NCBI GenBank assembly: GCA_001577185.1
Contig: LSCM01000072.1
Location: 1 to 6,859 of the forward strand
DNA from: Cloacimonetes bacterium TCS62
Lineage (GTDB): Bacteria > Cloacimonadota > Cloacimonadia > Cloacimonadales > TCS61
DNA length: 6,859 bases
Direction of reading: 5' to 3'
Positions 6,054-6,859 of this stretch are shown here, piece after piece. Made by a program: the position numbers and the translations under genes. Below the pieces are notes generated by a model. That model had not been told where the DNA came from, searched no databases, and saw nothing but the letters and a program-made list of their open reading frames with translations. The number at the start of each line of letters is the position of its first letter. The stretch's first letter is position 1.

Positions 6054-6859
6054 CTAAACCTCCAAAATATTTGTTAGTAACTTCCCAATTTGATACTCAG
6101 AACTTTTTTCTGCATTTTTTAGCTGCTTTATAAAGGTTGAAAACTTCTTCTGCTTGCTTCTTTGTTCACCAGCTGAAATTAAATTCACCGTTTCCAACAT
6201 ATCGATCAGCTCATCAAATGCCTCTTTATTGAACCAAATTTTATCATCATATTTATTTACTTTAAGATAGTTCTCAACTTCAATTTCGTTTAGTAATTTT
6301 TTCAATTTAGCAGATGGTTTTTCTTCTTTTTTCCATAAATTTTGGAATATAATGCAGATCTTTAACAATTCGGTATCGATATCAATTTTAGATATTTTGC
6401 TTATCTCTTCTGCTAAGAAAAATTCATCCAGCCAATTTCTACTGATCAATTCATAATTTTCTTGAGCACGAAGTTTTCCTAGATGTCGCCATAAAATGTA
6501 GAAAATACTAAAACATTTTTCACTTTTTTCTGTCTCAACCAGCTTCTTAAAATAATGATCAAGATCATTAGAAATATCATCGATAATTTTTTCAATTTTT
6601 GTTTCAGAATTTATCCAATCTTTTAAGAAGATAATAAAATCTTCGATTCTAGCGATCAATTCTCCCTTAAAAGTCAAATACTCACTTAGATCTTTAATGC
6701 TAAGCAAATAAGAAAGAATCTCCCAATTTAGAAACTCATTAAATTTCTCTAATAATGGCAAAAGTTCAATTCGTTTTAATGTATGTTGAATGCTTTCTAC
6801 TCCGCCACCTTGTAGATATTTTGCAAGCTGAGCATAATGTTTATCAAAATCATCTTTAA
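6054..6859 (-). CDS. C-terminal part of a helical protein of unknown function, 5'-truncated
   Basis: The frame is open to the right edge of the window, so 267 residues of the C-terminus are visible and the start lies outside; the TTG at 6759-6761 is an internal Leu codon with no good ribosome binding site. The visible part looks almost wholly alpha-helical, rich in Leu, Ile, Lys and Glu, without membrane segments or signal peptide. Landmarks, counted from the window edge, are a short QGGGVES (14-20 region), aromatic-rich helices with FSIFYILWRHLGKLRA (116-131), and VNKYDDKIWFNKEAFDEL (200-217). The last motif reminds me of C-terminal helical regions of very large amylase-type (GH13) proteins in FCB bacteria, but that is recollection and not proof. 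Its TAG (6054-6056) directly abuts the glgA ATG, so the two are cotranscribed and translationally coupled; a part in alpha-glucan metabolism is the best guess. Confidence 0.8.
   Translation of the reverse strand, partial: KDDFDKHYAQLAKYLQGGGVESIQHTLKRIELLPLLEKFNEFLNWEILSYLLSIKDLSEYLTFKGELIARIEDFIIFLKDWINSETKIEKIIDDISNDLDHYFKKLVETEKSEKCFSIFYILWRHLGKLRAQENYELISRNWLDEFFLAEEISKISKIDIDTELLKICIIFQNLWKKEEKPSAKLKKLLNEIEVENYLKVNKYDDKIWFNKEAFDELIDMLETVNLISAGEQRSKQKKFSTFIKQLKNAEKSSEYQIGKLLTNILEV
6059..6063 (-). promoter_or_regulatory. Ribosome binding site that decides the glgA start
   Basis: On the minus strand GGAGG stands 5 nt before the ATG at 6051-6053, inside the last codons of the upstream gene. 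It supports the long N-terminus of GlgA over starts at Met13 or Met24. Confidence 0.8.

Noticed and set aside
6054..6761. A complete 235-residue gene starting at TTG 6761
   Set aside because: The same frame stays open to the window edge with protein-like sequence and there is no ribosome binding site at the TTG; the gene is cut by the right edge.
1..6859. Possible TGA recoding, because all eight visible stop codons are TAA (five) or TAG (three)
   Set aside because: No conserved residue requires an in-frame TGA and all proteins read through normally with TGG for Trp; eight stops in an A/T-rich genome are too few to conclude anything.

Overview
This is an AT-rich bacterial chromosome segment (roughly two-thirds A+T by eye) with tightly packed genes, good GGAGG-type ribosome binding sites and ordinary use of the standard code. 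The gene content is housekeeping: cell-wall elongation, thioredoxin reduction, pyrimidine salvage and storage-glucan metabolism. It suggests a free-living Gram-negative-type bacterium, possibly of the Fibrobacterota-Chlorobiota-Bacteroidota (FCB) neighbourhood such as Cloacimonadota. That placement is inference from gene style and composition; no rRNA or other marker is present.

Layout. Positions 1-1546 hold three plus-strand genes: the 3' part of rodA (SEDS peptidoglycan polymerase, cut by the left edge), a 191-residue exported or lipid-anchored protein with a jelly-roll carbohydrate-binding-like domain, and an 89-residue protein of unknown function. A hairpin at 1565-1586 with T-runs on both sides separates this group from a convergent minus-strand group and can terminate both. 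Reading leftward from the right edge, the minus-strand group is: the C-terminal 267 residues of a helical protein (cut by the right edge), glgA (glycogen synthase), malQ (4-alpha-glucanotransferase), cdd (cytidine deaminase) and trxB (thioredoxin reductase). The gaps are 0, 3, 9 and 69 nt, so the first four are almost certainly cotranscribed. trxB may be read from the same transcript or from its own signals; the 69-nt gap contains a perfect 14-bp inverted repeat.

How the genes fit together. GlgA elongates alpha-1,4-glucan from a nucleotide-glucose donor and MalQ redistributes alpha-1,4-glucan segments, so the two form a storage-polysaccharide module. The truncated upstream gene abuts glgA (stop codon directly followed by the glgA start) and probably belongs to that module, but its catalytic part, if any, lies outside the window. 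cdd and trxB are ordinary housekeeping genes with no obvious mechanistic link to glycogen. On the plus strand, the exported jelly-roll protein is tied to rodA by a ribosome binding site that overlaps the rodA stop codon, which hints at a cell-envelope role.

I found no mobile element, CRISPR array, tRNA, rRNA or defence system. The least explained parts are the two small genes after rodA, the partial helical gene, several unusual features of GlgA, and the inverted repeat between cdd and trxB. None of these amounts to a demonstrated new system.
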